Positions 47,797-59,476 of a stretch of 64,000 nt of DNA are shown here, one piece after another (positions within the stretch are counted from its first letter, which is position 1; every line of letters starts with the position of its first letter). The position numbers and the translations under genes were made by a program. The stretch is from positions 930,001-994,000 of the forward strand of contig JARKIF010000007.1 of NCBI GenBank assembly GCA_029378245.1. Direction: 5' to 3'. The notes below the pieces were generated by a model that saw nothing but the letters and a program-made list of their open reading frames with translations, searched no databases and was not told the DNA's origin. The stretch comes from Roridomyces roridus (lineage: Eukaryota > Basidiomycota > Agaricomycetes > Agaricales > Mycenaceae).

Positions 47797-50278
47797 ATGG
47801 CCACCCTTCCACGGTCCCCCAATTCCTCTCGCATCCTTCCTCAACGACGACCACACTCTGAATTCGACGCCGGAATCAATGCATCTACCGCCTGGACTGA
47901 ACACCTTGAGCTTGAATCAGCTTCATCATCCGCTGGTGGCGGCTCACTCTCGGACGAGGAGCCAGATTATGACGAAGACGCCGAGGACGAGTTCCGTCCC
48001 GCCCGAGCGCTGTATGCTTTCGAAGGAAAGACTGAATTCCGGGAGCTGAGCGTCGACGCGGGGGATGAAATCCAAGTCATCAAGGAGGATTTGGCCGATG
48101 GATGGAGTCTCATTCGGAATGAGGCAGGCGAAGTCGGGCTGCTTCCACGAACGTATTATACGGTGCGTCTTCTCCTTCCCTTCCATCAGCAACACATAAT
48201 ATCTATTGTGTAGTTCACTGCAGACTTTGCCGAAACACCAGAAGTCGCCCTATCGGGATTTCTCCACCGTGGTGGAGGGCACCGACGCGATGCATCCACC
48301 AAGACCATCACACCACGCACCGGCGGTTCGCTCACACCAAAGGAGGTCATCCCACAACACACGGGCGAATGGCGGGCGGCGTTCCCGAGCTTCCGACAAA
48401 GTCTCCTTGGCGGCAAGAGTCTCAACCGTTTTTCCACGTTCGTCACTAGCGGTGCAGAGGAATGGGTTCTCAAGGGCACTGCAGCGGATGCCATACTGTC
48501 AGAAGAACCTGCTACCACAGCGGCCCACGACAAATCAGGGAGCACCGACTCGAATGATGACAATGACGAGGAGGACGAGGAGGAGCGAAACAGGCTTAAT
48601 CGACTTGGACTCGGGGAAGCGGATCGGCATTTCGTAGATGCGAGCCTCGCGTGGAAGGCAAAGCTCCCGCCCTTTCGCGTCCTCGTGCACTCGCCTTCAA
48701 AACGCGCTTCAACGCTCTCAGGCGCATTCACAGTGTACAGCGTCACCTCGCTCTTCCACCACCCGCCGAATGGCGATGGCGAGCCTCCGCCATCGCCTAC
48801 ACGGATCACTGTACAACGCCGATTCTCTCATTTTGTCGTACTCCATACGGCCCTGACGCGCCGTCTACCGGGTATAGCTCTACCCCCTCTTCCAGACAAG
48901 CAATACGCGGGTCGTTTCAGCGAAGATTTCGTTGAAGCTCGTCGGGGGGACCTCGAAAGATACATCGGACGCCTCGTGCGGCACCCACTTGCGCGTTACG
49001 CCGAGGTGGTGACGTTCTTCCTGGGCTGTGAGAGCGATACAGAATGGAAACGACTTGTCCCGCAGCATTTGGCGATGCCTGCTGCAGGACCGTCGTTCTA
49101 TGCGCATGTGTTTCACCCCGAGTTTAATGTCGATGCGGAGGATGCGGAGGCTGCGGTCGAGAGGTTTGACACGCATACGAGGGCCGTGGGCAAAGGGGTC
49201 CAAGGGTTGAGAAGCATTTTTGGCAAAGTGCGGGAGGCGCGTGTTGGTTAGTGTTTTTTTGGTCTCGTTGACATTGTCTACATTACTGACGACGAAATAG
49301 AGATGAGCAAGGCCGAGAGGCTACTCTCGTATTCACTGCTTGCGCTGATCACGTCCAAACCACTGGCTGCAGCTCCGGTGACGGGTGCCAGCGAGGAGGA
49401 GGAGGATTATAATGCCAAGGGAAAGGGCCTTCTTAATGACCAAGGCGCATGGTGCTGGCGCGAGGGGTGTCAAGGTCGATTTCAGTATGACTGTTATATT
49501 GCTGGCTCTAACTTGGGAGTAGACTGCTTGAAGATGACCAAGGCCATGCAAAAGACGGCAGAGGCCATGCAGAATGTCGCGGATTTGTATGATGACCATG
49601 TGGGTATAATTTTATTCTTCTTCTGCGGAGTTGACCAACTGGCGAGTAGGCAAGACGGACACAGCTGGCGACACATGAGGCGCTCAAGAACGTCGCACAT
49701 CCGTCTTCGTTGTATCAGGCAAGTTTTGGTGTCATTTATGGCCGTTTGAGCGCTCTAATGCACTCAACAGGGCGTAGTAACGACACACCGGTCGACTCTT
49801 TCGCGATATTCTGAGGCCGATACACATGTAAGCTTTTCGTTTTTCCACTTCTGCAAGTCGTTTTACTGTATCCCAGGCGAACAGCGAGATGGCTGCTCGA
49901 TGTGAGACGGTTCTCAACACGACGATGGCAGAGATGGAGACATACCACACTCAAAAGACGGAGGACTTTTCAACGCTCGCCAAAGAACATCTCGATGGGG
50001 AGATTGAGTTTTACGAGCAAGTACTGAACCGACTGCGTGGTGCCCGACGTGCGTTCGACGAGCCTCAGTACACACAGCTGGGTGCGGAAGCACGGCAACC
50101 TTCTATGTATGAGCGCGAACTCGAGAACCCGAGGTTGGGGGCAGAGCCGCTGCTACAGCCCGCGCCGCATGTGTTTGATGCGGCGCCCATGCGGCCTGTG
50201 AGTGTTGCGATTCAGGAGGGTGTGGGCATGCTCCTGGGGCCCAGTGGACGCGGAAGTGTGTTTGGCAAGTTCTGGTAG
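47797..50278 (+). CDS. SH3-PX-BAR protein, sorting nexin 9-like
   Basis: About 725 residues in seven exons: 47797-48162, 48214-49246, 49301-49474, 49523-49599, 49650-49718, 49771-49827 and 49877-50278. The SH3 domain is ARALYAFEGKTEFRELSVDA with GWSLIRNEAGEVGLLPRTYY. The PX domain runs from FTVYSVTSLFHH through RRFSHFVVLHTALTRRLPG to FSEDFVEARRGDLERYIGRL, which holds the phosphoinositide-binding basic residues. The rest is a helical BAR/WASP-binding-type region (MTKAMQKTAEAMQNVADLYD, SEMAARCETVLNTTMAEME). SNX9-type proteins couple membrane curvature to actin at endocytic sites. Intron 5 (49719-49770) keeps frame only with a GC donor (CAG|GCAAGT). Start chosen at MATLPRSPNSSR. Confidence 0.82.
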
Positions 50279-50389
50279 AGCGTTCGAGACGTTTTTGCGC
50301 AGGATTTCAAGGGCATCTGGATACATACAGTACTTATCTACTTACAACGCATTATCATTAGTACAGGACACAGGATAAAAAGCACAACA

Positions 50390-50881
50390 TCAGTCCGCGG
50401 AGAAAAGCATCGAGTGGAATCGCGGGTCATGGATGAGTTTGACTGTATCGTCCACAAGCTTCATATCGAGCGCGGTTCCCATTGAAATGCAATGATTCAT
50501 CTTGATCGTGGTGGGGTTCGCTACGGTGCCGTGGACCTCGTAGTACTCTCCGGGAGCCATGTGTGTGTCCTGGGTGCGTTGTGAGCGACGGCGAACAAGC
50601 TACGAAAGGCGCGCTGGATTAACAGGAAGGAGGGTGATCGTGATTTCGCCGCCGTCGCAGGTAAGAACCGTGGCCGTCGTGCCCATGAACTAGACGCGTC
50701 GTGACATGAATATCTTGAGCTAGATTTGAGGGTAGGAGGACGCGCCTTGACTGGACGGCAAGCAATTCGGACCTTTCTGCCCGCGTATCTGGGAGCAACT
50801 CAACCTCGTTGTTCTCCTCGCGCTCGAGTTTGAGGCCCACCTTGGGAGGAGCGCAGAATTGACACGCGTAAAAGAACTCAT
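50390..50881 (-). CDS. RFA3: Replication protein A 14-kDa subunit (RPA3)
   Basis: The smallest subunit of the heterotrimeric single-strand DNA-binding protein RPA, an OB-fold trimerisation partner needed in replication and repair. 109 residues in four exons: 50881-50841, 50788-50746, 50689-50624 and 50569-50390. The spliced protein reads TRVNSALLPRYAGRKVRIAC, FMGTTATVLTCDGGEITITL, YYEVHGTVANPTTIKMNHCI and LVDDTVKLIHDPRFH, in the order of the Rfa3 family. The exons are so short that no single reading frame shows the gene. Intron 2 (50745-50690) keeps frame only with a GC donor (AAG|GCGCGT). No lesion. Confidence 0.85.
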
Positions 50882-50992
50882 GGTGGAAAGTAAATGGTCG
50901 CGTCTGATGCCATCACTGATGCTTCCGAGTTTGGGTGAAAAATTCCTTTTGCTCTATGTTCCAGACATTCTCTATCTACATCTCCAACTGAC

Positions 50993-51790
50993 TCAGCTCA
51001 TGTTCCGCAAAAGGCTCATCCTCAAGACATCCTCGGGCGCCCGTGCGTTGTTGATGGCGCGTTGCATAAACTCCGCCCAGCCGTCGTCCGGAGGTCCCCA
51101 ACGCGCCAAATGCTCCAAAGCGTGGCTACACTGAGGTATGGTGATGGGCGCCAGGTACACAGCTTGTCCCGAGCGAACAAACATGGTCAGACTGTATCGA
51201 CGATCCCGGGCGACCGTGTCGGCGCGCTGAGCGAGTGCGGTGCAAGTAGCAGGGTCGTTGAAATCCGTCATTGGACGAAGGGCAACGGAGTTGAAGACAA
51301 AGTCACCGCGCCCCGCCTCAGGAGCTTGGTCGAGCTGGACGACGAGCATATGTGTCTTGAGCTGAGCGGCATTGGCGGGATCGTGCAGCTGGAATGCGTG
51401 CGTGGCACAGTACAGCAATAGCTGCGTGTGTTTCTGCAGAATCGTGAGGCCAGAAATGAACGCAAGCCCTGGGTATACTTACGGAAAACCATTTCTTGAT
51501 ACTGGAGATTGTGTCCCGCTGTACAGTTCCCCGTTCCGGAAGATTTTCGCGATTTTCGCCTTGGGCCTGGCAGACTTTCTTGTGGTTCTTCCAGTCCTCC
51601 CTCTGGCATTCCTTGCTCTGCACCTGATCAGAAGACGCAACCTGATGGAAACCAGTCTACTCACACAATACGCAGTTTTACGACAGGCGCCACATTTCAG
51701 GAACTTTTGACCTTTGGGCTCGGGCTTGTAGCATGCAACACAGGTGTAACGGTTGGTACCAAGTTCGGCGCTGAGCGGGTCTGGAGGCAT
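50993..51790 (-). CDS. MYND zinc-finger protein, paralog 1
   Basis: 235 residues in exons 51790-51665, 51623-51483 and 51433-50993. The MYND finger is complete: CVACYKPEP, FLKCGACRKTAYC, then SKECQREDWKNHKKVC after a 41-base intron, giving the Cys/His zinc ligands. MYND domains bind proline-rich partners. The C-terminal 150 residues (LLLYCATHAFQLHDPANAAQ and WGPPDDGWAEFMQRAI) form a conserved helical domain common in mushroom MYND proteins of unknown function. It is a tandem paralog of the next gene. Confidence 0.8.
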
Positions 51791-51967
51791 TGCTAGTCGT
51801 GGTGAAAGCGAGCTGCTCTCTAAAGCCGATAAAGTAGGGCACGCTGGCATGTCCTCAGAAACGAGGCGAGCTAATCTGAGATGATCACACAGCATATCCG
51901 GAAAAGAAGCGACGTTGCCAACAAGATATAAAATACAAGTGCAGCCAGCTCAGAGGGAGATGGACCT

Positions 51968-52790
51968 TCAGTCATGATCGCCAGGCTTAACCATACGAAG
52001 AAACAGTTCAACCTTCGCAGCATCCTCGGGCTGCAAAGTTTTGTTGATTCCACGTTCCAAGAACGCTGCCCAGTCCTTGTCCGGGGGTCCATAGCGAAGG
52101 AAGAACGAGAACGGAGTCGTGCGCTGAGGTACTGTGTTTGGGGAAGTATAGATGGTATGGCCCGATCGGAGACATATGGACATGATGTCGAGATGATCGC
52201 GGGCAGCCATGTCGACATTCTCAGCGAGTCCGGCGCAAGAGGCGGCGTCGAGGATCTCGGCCATGGGTTGAAGGGATACCGATTTCGAAAGAAATTCGCC
52301 ACGTTTTCCGGAGGGGTGTGGCACAAGCTCAATGTATAGCAGATGGGTTTTGAGTCGATGGGCATTTGCACGATCGTGAAGTTGCAGTGCATGGGCGCAG
52401 GAATACAGCAACAGTTGTTGATGATTCTGTGCATAATCTAGAAGATTCGGGGCAAGAGAAAGACCAAACTCACCGAGAACCATTTGTGGAGACTCGAGAA
52501 TAGATCCCGTTGAGACGTTCCTCGCTCAGCAAAAGATTCACGAGTGTGGCTTTGAAGTTGGCACAACGCCTTGTGCATTTTCCAATCCTTCTTCTGACAC
52601 TCCTTGCTCTGCGTCTGAATCAGAAACCGTGGTCCAACTTGAAACACTTTCCGACTCACACAATATGCAGCTTTGAGGCATGCGCTGCACCTAAGGAATT
52701 TCTGGTTCTTGGGGGTTCTGACTTGGCGCACATAGGGCCGGCGCAGCTCCAGGCACTGGCTCGGAATTCGGCGCTCAGCGGTTGAGCCAT
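51968..52790 (-). pseudogene. MYND zinc-finger protein, paralog 2, with frameshift
   Basis: Same architecture as paralog 1: MAQPLSAEFRASAWSCAGPM, then FLRCSACLKAAYC, SKECQKKDWKMHKALC, and after a second intron NHQQLLLYSCAHALQL and RYGPPDKDWAAFLERGINK, ending at 51968. Between the first Cys pair and the second, the frame jumps by one base at a run of five C's (minus strand, near 52727-52731). One more C would restore SEPPKNQKFLRC. A shorter start in the other frame (MHDDGSTAERR) would lack the first zinc ligands. Either a real frameshift or a homopolymer sequencing error. Confidence 0.65.
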
Positions 52791-53127
52791 CGTCGTGCAC
52801 AAAAGCAGCGTGATGGCATTGAACAAAGGACGGACTCTGATTGATCTTATCTTTTGTTGACCCCGCTTTGTTTTTTCACCTTGTCTCGGACCACCATCTC
52901 TTGCCGCACGATCTCCTTGGTGGACATCCTCTGTAGCCACCGAATGTCCTCGAACCCTGTTGGCTTCGAGTTTTCTTGGATCAATATGCTGCTGCTGTCT
53001 CAATCTACGTCGGAACGATGATAGATCTACTGTTCAATGCTACCTCGACACGATGCTAGCTATACGTCTCCTGTTGCCTCGAAACGATGCAGCGATGCAG
53101 CGATATACTGTTCTATGCGCATAGAAC
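52791..53127. other. Intergenic before the repeat pair
   Basis: No gene recognised. The left end is the promoter of the second MYND gene. Confidence 0.4.
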
Positions 53128-53860
53128 GATGATAATGCATGTACTGCTCGCCAAGTGCATGGGTAGTCCCCACGACAGTGCCAGGCGCAACGAGGGGAGG
53201 GCCCGCACCTCCTTATCGGCGTCTCAACTGCGGTCGAACTGGCGACTTCCGCTGCGCTGACCGTGGGGGGTATCAGATTTTCTTGGACGGCACGGACGAG
53301 TACCGGGGTCACTATATGCCACAGCCGGCCCTGCCCGCCCCGTGCGTGTCTTGCAGGGTACGAGTGGCGGCTCCGTCTTGGCTCGATGTCGTTCAGGGCC
53401 ACGCTGATGTACGAGACGAATGATATCTTGGAGACTACGAAGCTGCATATGCCATACCGAATCGTTCGAGACGAATGACGAATCATACGAGACATTTTGA
53501 CAACGCTAGAGTCACATCTATACATGGCGGCGCCTCACCGCCGTCGCCGCACTTTCCAGCGGGTGGTTCCCGTTCCCGCGGTCTCACCAACCCCGTGCTG
53601 TATCTTGTTCTCGGGCGGTTCCCGAACTTTGGGGTCCCCGTCGTGCACCTCCCTCATCCAGCTGAAACTGTTGCTTTCGCTGACGCGGGGCCGTCCGGTA
53701 CCGTCGTTGTTGCGACAGCTTCAGTTGGTAATTTTTTGTTTTTCTTATCCTCCTCGTGAGGGCCGTATGGCATGTATTTTGGCCGCCGAGGTACGTTTTC
53801 CCGTCACTCCACTGTTTCGCTCCACTGACTCGAGCTTCAGGTTCGTCCATCCCAGATTTC
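53128..53860. repeat. Direct repeat, unit 1 (partner 54219-55190)
   Basis: Shared blocks with unit 2 in the same order: CTCGCCnAGnGCATGGGTA, GTGCCAGGnGCAACGAGGGG, TGGACGGCACGGACGAGTAC, ACGAGTGGCGGC near 53360, GCGGGTGGTTCCCG near 53558, and GTTGGTAATTTTT near 53725, then GAGGTACGTTT and AGCTTCAGGTTCGT. No long conserved open frame links the two copies, so it looks non-coding. Confidence 0.75.
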
Positions 53861-54218
53861 TTGTAGTATCTGTAATTATACTACTTGAATGTTACTTTGT
53901 TCTCTCTCAACTCTCCGTGTCCGCTGCAAGTCCGTTTGAGTGTATTCCTCACCAAACTCCGTTTCCATGTGGCGGATAATCAATCGCAAATGTTTCAGTC
54001 AAGATCCGGATTGTGTTGACGTCTCTTTGTTTCTCCCTCCTTGTTTCCTACCCCCATCTCCTCCCACCCAGATGCACCCCCCACCTCACAAATACGACGA
54101 ATACTCGTAGCCGCGACGGCCTTCTCGTACCTCGACTCGGAATATCTCCACTCATACGATGCAATGCACGAAATAACCTCCTCTGCAACCTCCTATGCTG
54201 CTATGCTACTATGGACAA

Positions 54219-55190
54219 TAAAGTCATTATACATGTCCTACTCGCCGAGGGCATGGGTATTCCCCCACGGCGGTGCCAGGAGCAACGAGGGGAGGCGCGG
54301 GCCCGCCCGAACCTCCTTATCGGCTCGTCAACGGCAGGCGCACTGGCGACGTCGGCTGTGCTGTCGTGGGGGGGTATCAGAATTTCCCTGGACGGCACGG
54401 ACGAGTACTGGGGCTATCAAACATCATGTGCCACCGTCGGCTCTGCCCGCCTCGTTGCGTGCTGCAGAGTACGAGTGGCGGCCCCGTCTTGGATCGCTGT
54501 CGTTCAGGAGCACGAGACAAACGAGACATCGAGACAAAGACAAAGACAAACCAGACAAAAAGACAAACGAATACCGAGTCCATCGAGACATGATACAAGT
54601 CCTACGTGACATGCATATACGCAACCCAGTCCTTCGAGACACATATAACGAGTCCTTTGTGACATACGAGTCCTTCGAGACATATTATTTGGCGAAACTG
54701 CCGTAACCTATCTAGCGGGTGGTTCCCGCTCGCGGTGCCTCACCAGCACCGTGTACTTCATCGTTCTCGGGTGGTTCCCGATCTTTCGGTGCCCGTCGCA
54801 TGTCCCCCGACACGCGCGGCTCCTTCATCCAGCCGTCGTCGCCGCTCTCAAGGATGCGGGATCGTCTGGTCCTGTCGTCATTGCGGCGACTTTGGTTGGT
54901 AATTTTTGGACTTTTTCTCCTCTTCGCGAGGCTTTTGCTCAGCCTCACCAGCTCTGCACCTTTCTATCGTTCCGGGTGGTTCCCGTGCTTGTCGAGTGGC
55001 AATGTCCTTGGACATCCACACTCGCGCTAGCTGAAGTCGTCCTTCAGCTGGCAATTTTTGGGGCTTTCTCATCCTCTTCGTGAGGATCGTATAATCAGTG
55101 ACTCATAATTTTCCAAGGTACGTTTGTTATCCTTCAATGCTATTCCATCACTCACTGTTCCTCAGCTTCCAGGTTCGTGTTTCTCGTTCC
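54219..55190. repeat. Direct repeat, unit 2 (partner 53128-53860)
   Basis: Same ordered blocks as unit 1, with an extra internal stretch (54520-54700) of degenerate GACAAAGACAAA and CCTTCGAGACATA repeats and one extra GGTGGTTCCCG block. Period between units is about 1.09 kb. Confidence 0.75.
54524..54695. repeat. Degenerate short tandem repeats
   Basis: Runs of GACAAA-type hexamers followed by four or five irregular copies of a GTCCTTCGAGACATA-like unit, lying inside the second direct repeat. A shorter version (CGAGACGAATGA) is at 53409-53510 in unit 1. Confidence 0.6.
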
Positions 55191-55307
55191 CAATGTGTCG
55201 CTATGTACCACTAGATCTTTGTTTTGTGTTCGCTGCAATATGACGACGCTTCCTCTGCACTTTTGACTACGTGAAGACTTCTCCATTGTGATTTTACATA
55301 AAAGTTA

Positions 55308-56433
55308 CTACAGTTTGGCCGGATTTTGCCACATGGGCTTCCGTTTCTGAGACTCGTGAATACCCTCAGCATCACTACTGTTGCGAGCAGACTAACCTCG
55401 TTGAAGGCCTTCAAGCCCTCCTTGATATTCTCCCCGCGATAAGTGGCCAACGTCTCTGTGGAACGGGCGTGCACGGCAACCGTCTCGTTATTGCTATGCT
55501 GCGCGGACAACAACAATGCACGCTTGGTGCTCTGGACTGAATCGGGGGAGTTGGAGATAATTTGGGTCGCGACGGCGAGTGCGGTAGGGAGGACGTCAGC
55601 GGGGGGAACGACAAAGTTGACGCTACAAGAGTCGGTCGAGGTTGCAGAGTCGAAGAGAAAACGTACAAGCCGAATCGGTTGCGCGCGTCTTCTGCACTGA
55701 CTGGGTTGCCGAGGAGAAGCATTTCGGAGGCCAACTATGAGATGTTCCAGGTCTGTATCTGCGAGTCCTCCGGCAGCAGGGTCTCGTACCTGGTGCCCCA
55801 CAGACCGCGCCAATCTGGGAATACCTATGGCCATGGTGAGGCTATAAACGAATAGAATAAGAAACGAATGCACCTCCTTGAATAGCGATAACACCGCGCT
55901 TTACCTCGGGCAGTCCGATAACTGCTTCCTTGCTGGCGACCACCAAATCACAGTTGAGAAGAAGCTCAGTACCGCCGCCGAAAGAGCTCCCATTGAGCGC
56001 GGCGATGTAAGGTTTCTTGGACTCGCGGCGGGAAATGGAAGCAAAACCGTTGACGTTGGCAAGGATTTTGTCTGCTTCCTGAGGCTTGCCACTTTGCTCG
56101 TCGGCGTTCCAGCTGATGTTTATAAGCACAGAATAAACACCTTGAAGTGGGGGTACCCACGCTTTCAGGTCAGCGCCTGCGCAGAATGCCCGGCCAGCAC
56201 CAGTAACGATGACGACCCTGAGAAATTAGCATAAGAAAGCGAGGGAGGAGACATTACGCGTACCAGAGACTCGTCTCGTCCTCGAACCAGTTGAGAATTT
56301 GCCGCAGGTCTTCGGTCATTGTCGGGGTGAGTGCATTCAGAGATTTTGGGCGGTTCAAGGTGACGAGGAGGACATGTTCCTTTGGGAAGGCGACGGTGAT
56401 CTGCTCCGAGTGAGGGGGCGGGGTGGGGGACAT
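55308..56433 (-). CDS. Enoyl-CoA hydratase/isomerase with PTS1-like C-terminus
   Basis: Crotonase-superfamily enzyme, roughly 300 residues in six or seven exons. From ATG 56433 it reads HVLLVTLNRPKSLNALTPTM, VVIVTGAGRAFCAGADLKAW, KPYIAALNGSSFGGGTELLL, CDLVVASKEAVIGLPEVKRG and GNPVSAEDARNRFGF. These give the CoA-binding and oxyanion-hole glycines (CAGADL and SSFGGG) and the acidic catalytic residues (TELLL and GLPEV). The introns are GT-AG and were placed by frame, for example GC|GTGGGT joining KA to WNADE. The last exon ends KRKPMWQNPAKL: the C-terminal Ala-Lys-Leu is a peroxisomal PTS1 signal, so a role in peroxisomal fatty acid or branched acyl-CoA breakdown is likely. Confidence 0.88.
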
Positions 56434-56855
56434 ATTGAAGAACCGGTCAAGGAACCGGGGACTCGGAAATAGACAACCGGGGAATCAAAGGCACAATATG
56501 TGTACACACACTACCGCCGTTGGACAGAAAAGGCAATCACGATGATTTCTGAGGAATCATGGAGTGCATCAAGTTCAGAAGCAAGTGGGCAAAGCCTGAA
56601 GAGAAAAAACTCGCCAATCGCGAAAAAGAACCGGGGTTATATTGCTCCATAATGAAGTAAACAGTTGGTGAATGATCGTCCAAGGCAAAAGAGATTCATT
56701 TAGCCTCTTCCGGCTGCGTACTTGGGCGATTCAAGAGGGTTGTTGAGGTGTTGGGAAAGGAACGCAGATCTAATCCGTGCCGAATAATTGAAGACATCAT
56801 CACTGCACAGCCATGCTGATTTCGACCTCTCCTTCGCCACGTCCCATGCACTGAA
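56434..56855. other. Divergent promoter between hydratase and golgin
   Basis: 422 bases between two start codons on opposite strands. No gene and no clear TATA box. Confidence 0.45.
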
Positions 56856-58646
56856 ATGTCCACCAATGGCGCCCATTCCGCTTCCCCTCCACCACAGCAT
56901 TCCCCAGGGCTCGCACAAGCCATGAACGACATGCGTCTGTCCCTGGACAGCGAACGGAGCAGCACGCCGCCCGTGCAGAACGGCGTCAACGGTCACGCCG
57001 ACGATGAAGGGCCCTCGGATCCTCTCGAAAAATTACGCCTGGAGCTGGAACGTACAAAGGAGGAAAAGGAGACGCTTGCCGCGCAGTATCGTAATTTACT
57101 GGCGAAACTAACGACGATGCGCACAACGCTGGGGAACAAGCTGAAGCAGGATGCGGTGCGTTCCATATCCACCACACAAGAATCCATTCGCTGAGATGGC
57201 ACTATGCAGGAAGAGCTGGACCGACGGGAAGCCCTCGTGCAGCAGCTAACCGCGCAAAATGAGGATTTGACGGCGACGGTGGAGATGCTCAAGGATGAGG
57301 TCTATTCCGCCACCGCTGAGGGCGAGCGAGCAACAGCTGAACTCGACAACATGCGCAGTCGTGTCTTTGAAGAAAGCGCGCAGGAGAACCTTATTCGAGA
57401 ACGCGAGCTCCGAGAGACGCAGACCGAACTAGAACGATGTAGGATGGAAAAGGACGAGTGGGAGAGGATGGCGTCGCAGGATAAAATGGCTGCGGATGAG
57501 GCCAGGTCTAATGCCGAGATGTATAGGCGGGACCTGGAGCTCGAGCGAGAGGCGCGAAAGCGGGATGCGGCCGAGCTTGAATCCGAAAGGGAGAAATCCC
57601 AGAATCTGCAGTCTGTGTTGCAGGACTTCCAGGCAGGTCAGTGCGAGTCTCAAACTTTCAAATGTGACCCAACGTCCCTGCAGCGAAGGATCATGAGCTC
57701 CGGCAGGCCGTCAAGGACTACGACTCGCAGCTCATACAAGTTACCCAGTCACTTGCCGAGTTCAAGCATCGGGCTTTGACTGCAGAGGTACACCATATCT
57801 CTTTTTCTACTTGCAGTGATTCACCCGTCCATACAGCTGCAGCTAGAAGAAAGCCAAACCAACACATCTCGGACGCAAGAACTCGAAAAGGAAGTCAAAG
57901 ACAAGAGTCTACTTATCGAGAAGTTGCGACACGAAGGTGCGGGCTCCACTCTCTCAAGTCTGCTTCCCTCACAACCACCCTTCTGCAGCAATAATAATAA
58001 ACGAACATCTAATGGAAGCCCTCCGACGCCTCCGGCGGAACTCGAACGACACCAACGTAGATCGGCGGCTCGTCACAAACGTCCTCCTCTCATTCCTCAC
58101 GACACCCAGAGCCGACGCAAAGCGGTTCGAGATGCTTTCCCTACTGGCATCTGTCCTGTCTTGGTCGGATCCTGAACGAGAAAAGGCTGGGTTGCAACGG
58201 GCGCCCGAGTCCCTCGCTGCGCCGTCCGGGTCATCGTTCTGGGGTCGCAAATCAACGTCGACTCCGCCGGCCAAGAGCCCCGAGCTGGATAAGACTGATG
58301 AGACGGAGGTGTGTAGAATTTATGGGGAAACGACAGCCCGACTCATTCTTTTATGCAGTCGTTCTCCCGCCTCTGGGTCGAGTTCCTGCTCACCGAGGCC
58401 ACATCAGGACAATCCGACCGCCCACAGTCACATTCGACGCCCAACACGCCCGTGCGGGCGAACAACTCGCTTCCGGGCACGCCGACGAGTCCGAGTATGC
58501 TCAAGGGCCCTGGGATCAGCGGGACGAGAAGATTATCGTCGTATGGGCATGCCAGCAGTCAACCGCCTGTCGCGCCGAGTCTGCTTATTGGGGACCCCCC
58601 GATTGGGAGGAAGGGCAAGGGTAAGGAGAAGAGTGAGGGTTCATAA
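56856..58646 (+). CDS. Golgin with GRAB domain (Rud3/GMAP-210-like)
   Basis: About 512 residues in six exons: 56856-57155, 57210-57636, 57684-57787, 57837-57936, 57989-58308 and 58359-58646. A long parallel coiled coil (LEKLRLELERTKEEKETLAA; ERCRMEKDEWERMASQDK) covers residues 60-300. It is followed by the GRAB domain: INEHLMEALRRLRRNSND, VDRRLVTNVLLSFLTTPRAD, AKRFEMLSLLASVLSWSDPE. GRAB domains bind Arf1-GTP and place golgins of the Rud3 type on the cis-Golgi as vesicle tethers. A final conserved FSRLWVEFLLTEAT is followed by a disordered tail. All introns are 47-54 bases GT-AG. Confidence 0.85.
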
Positions 58647-58772
58647 GGGAGAGCATGCACGGACTTTATTTTATCAGGTCGCACGAATTCATAGCATAGT
58701 GTATTATCAATTGCTTTCAATCGAGGAAATCGAATGTGTACATATAGGAAGCGTCCATGAGCTTGAGAAAAA

Positions 58773-59476
58773 TCACCATCCTCCTGCGTCCGCGACGCTC
58801 GAACTGTTCTACGCATTGTCAGACCATGGATGGATGGATGGTGAAACACTCACAGTTCTATCTTGCCTTTTCGCTTCGCAGTACACAAACACGAGAATCA
58901 AAAACACCTCGTCCTCTGCGAGTGCCGTTTTCGTCAGGTGTAGTAGCGCGGGCTGGGACTTGCTGAATAGATGTGGGCGGAAAGGAACGGAGAAGCGGGC
59001 GGCGACCTTCATGTTGTGGTCAAGGGTGGCCTGTGCGAGCGGCTCAAGAACCGAGGACGGTAACCGCGAAGCACAAACCAACCTTCCATTCCTCGTGTTC
59101 GTAGAGGATCTCGTATTCCTTCCTCCCCTCACCCCACTTCCAGTGTCGTGTTCTTCGTTCATGTTTTATTCAGACCCCAGAGGATGCCAAGAGGCATAGC
59201 ATATCTTTACCTGTTAAAGAAGAACCGCCCCGTCCGTCTCCTCACCTCCGCGCAGCTCTTCTTGTGTCCATAGATCTCGAGAGTCTTCTCCTGCCAGTGA
59301 ATCGCCCCGACAGCGCTACTTGCAGCGCCAGGAGCGGGGTTTTCGTCGTGCAGTATGGTGTCCTTGCGACCACGGTACCCAAACGTCGTCCGGAGAGTGT
59401 AGATGACGGAGTTGTCGTGCGTGGCGCGGATGCGTGCGTTGAGGATGTTGGTTTTATTGTCAAAGCTCGCTTCCAT
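58773..59476 (-). CDS. DUF6593-type protein
   Basis: 182 residues in exons 59476-59211, 59152-59083, 59030-58854 and 58808-58773. It reads MEASFDNKTNILNARIRATH, NSVIYTLRTTFGYRGRK, VGAIHWQEKTLEIYGHKKSC, FFFNRTRHWKWGEGRKEYEI and YEHEEWK, then ARFSVPFRPHLFSKSQPALL and EDEVFLILVFVYCEAKRQ. This matches the beta-rich Agaricomycete family annotated as DUF6593. The function is unknown. The start is taken at MEASFDN because the longer frame has no family resemblance upstream. Its 3' end is convergent with the golgin gene, about 125 bases away. Confidence 0.7.

Noticed and set aside
53475..54706. Frames of 90-220 codons within the direct repeats
   Set aside because: The frames are not kept between the two repeat units, so they are not conserved coding sequence.
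57937..59199. 420-codon plus-strand open frame
   Set aside because: It covers golgin exon 5 but then runs through an intron, the end of the golgin gene and antisense across the DUF6593-type gene. The golgin exon structure explains its only convincing part.
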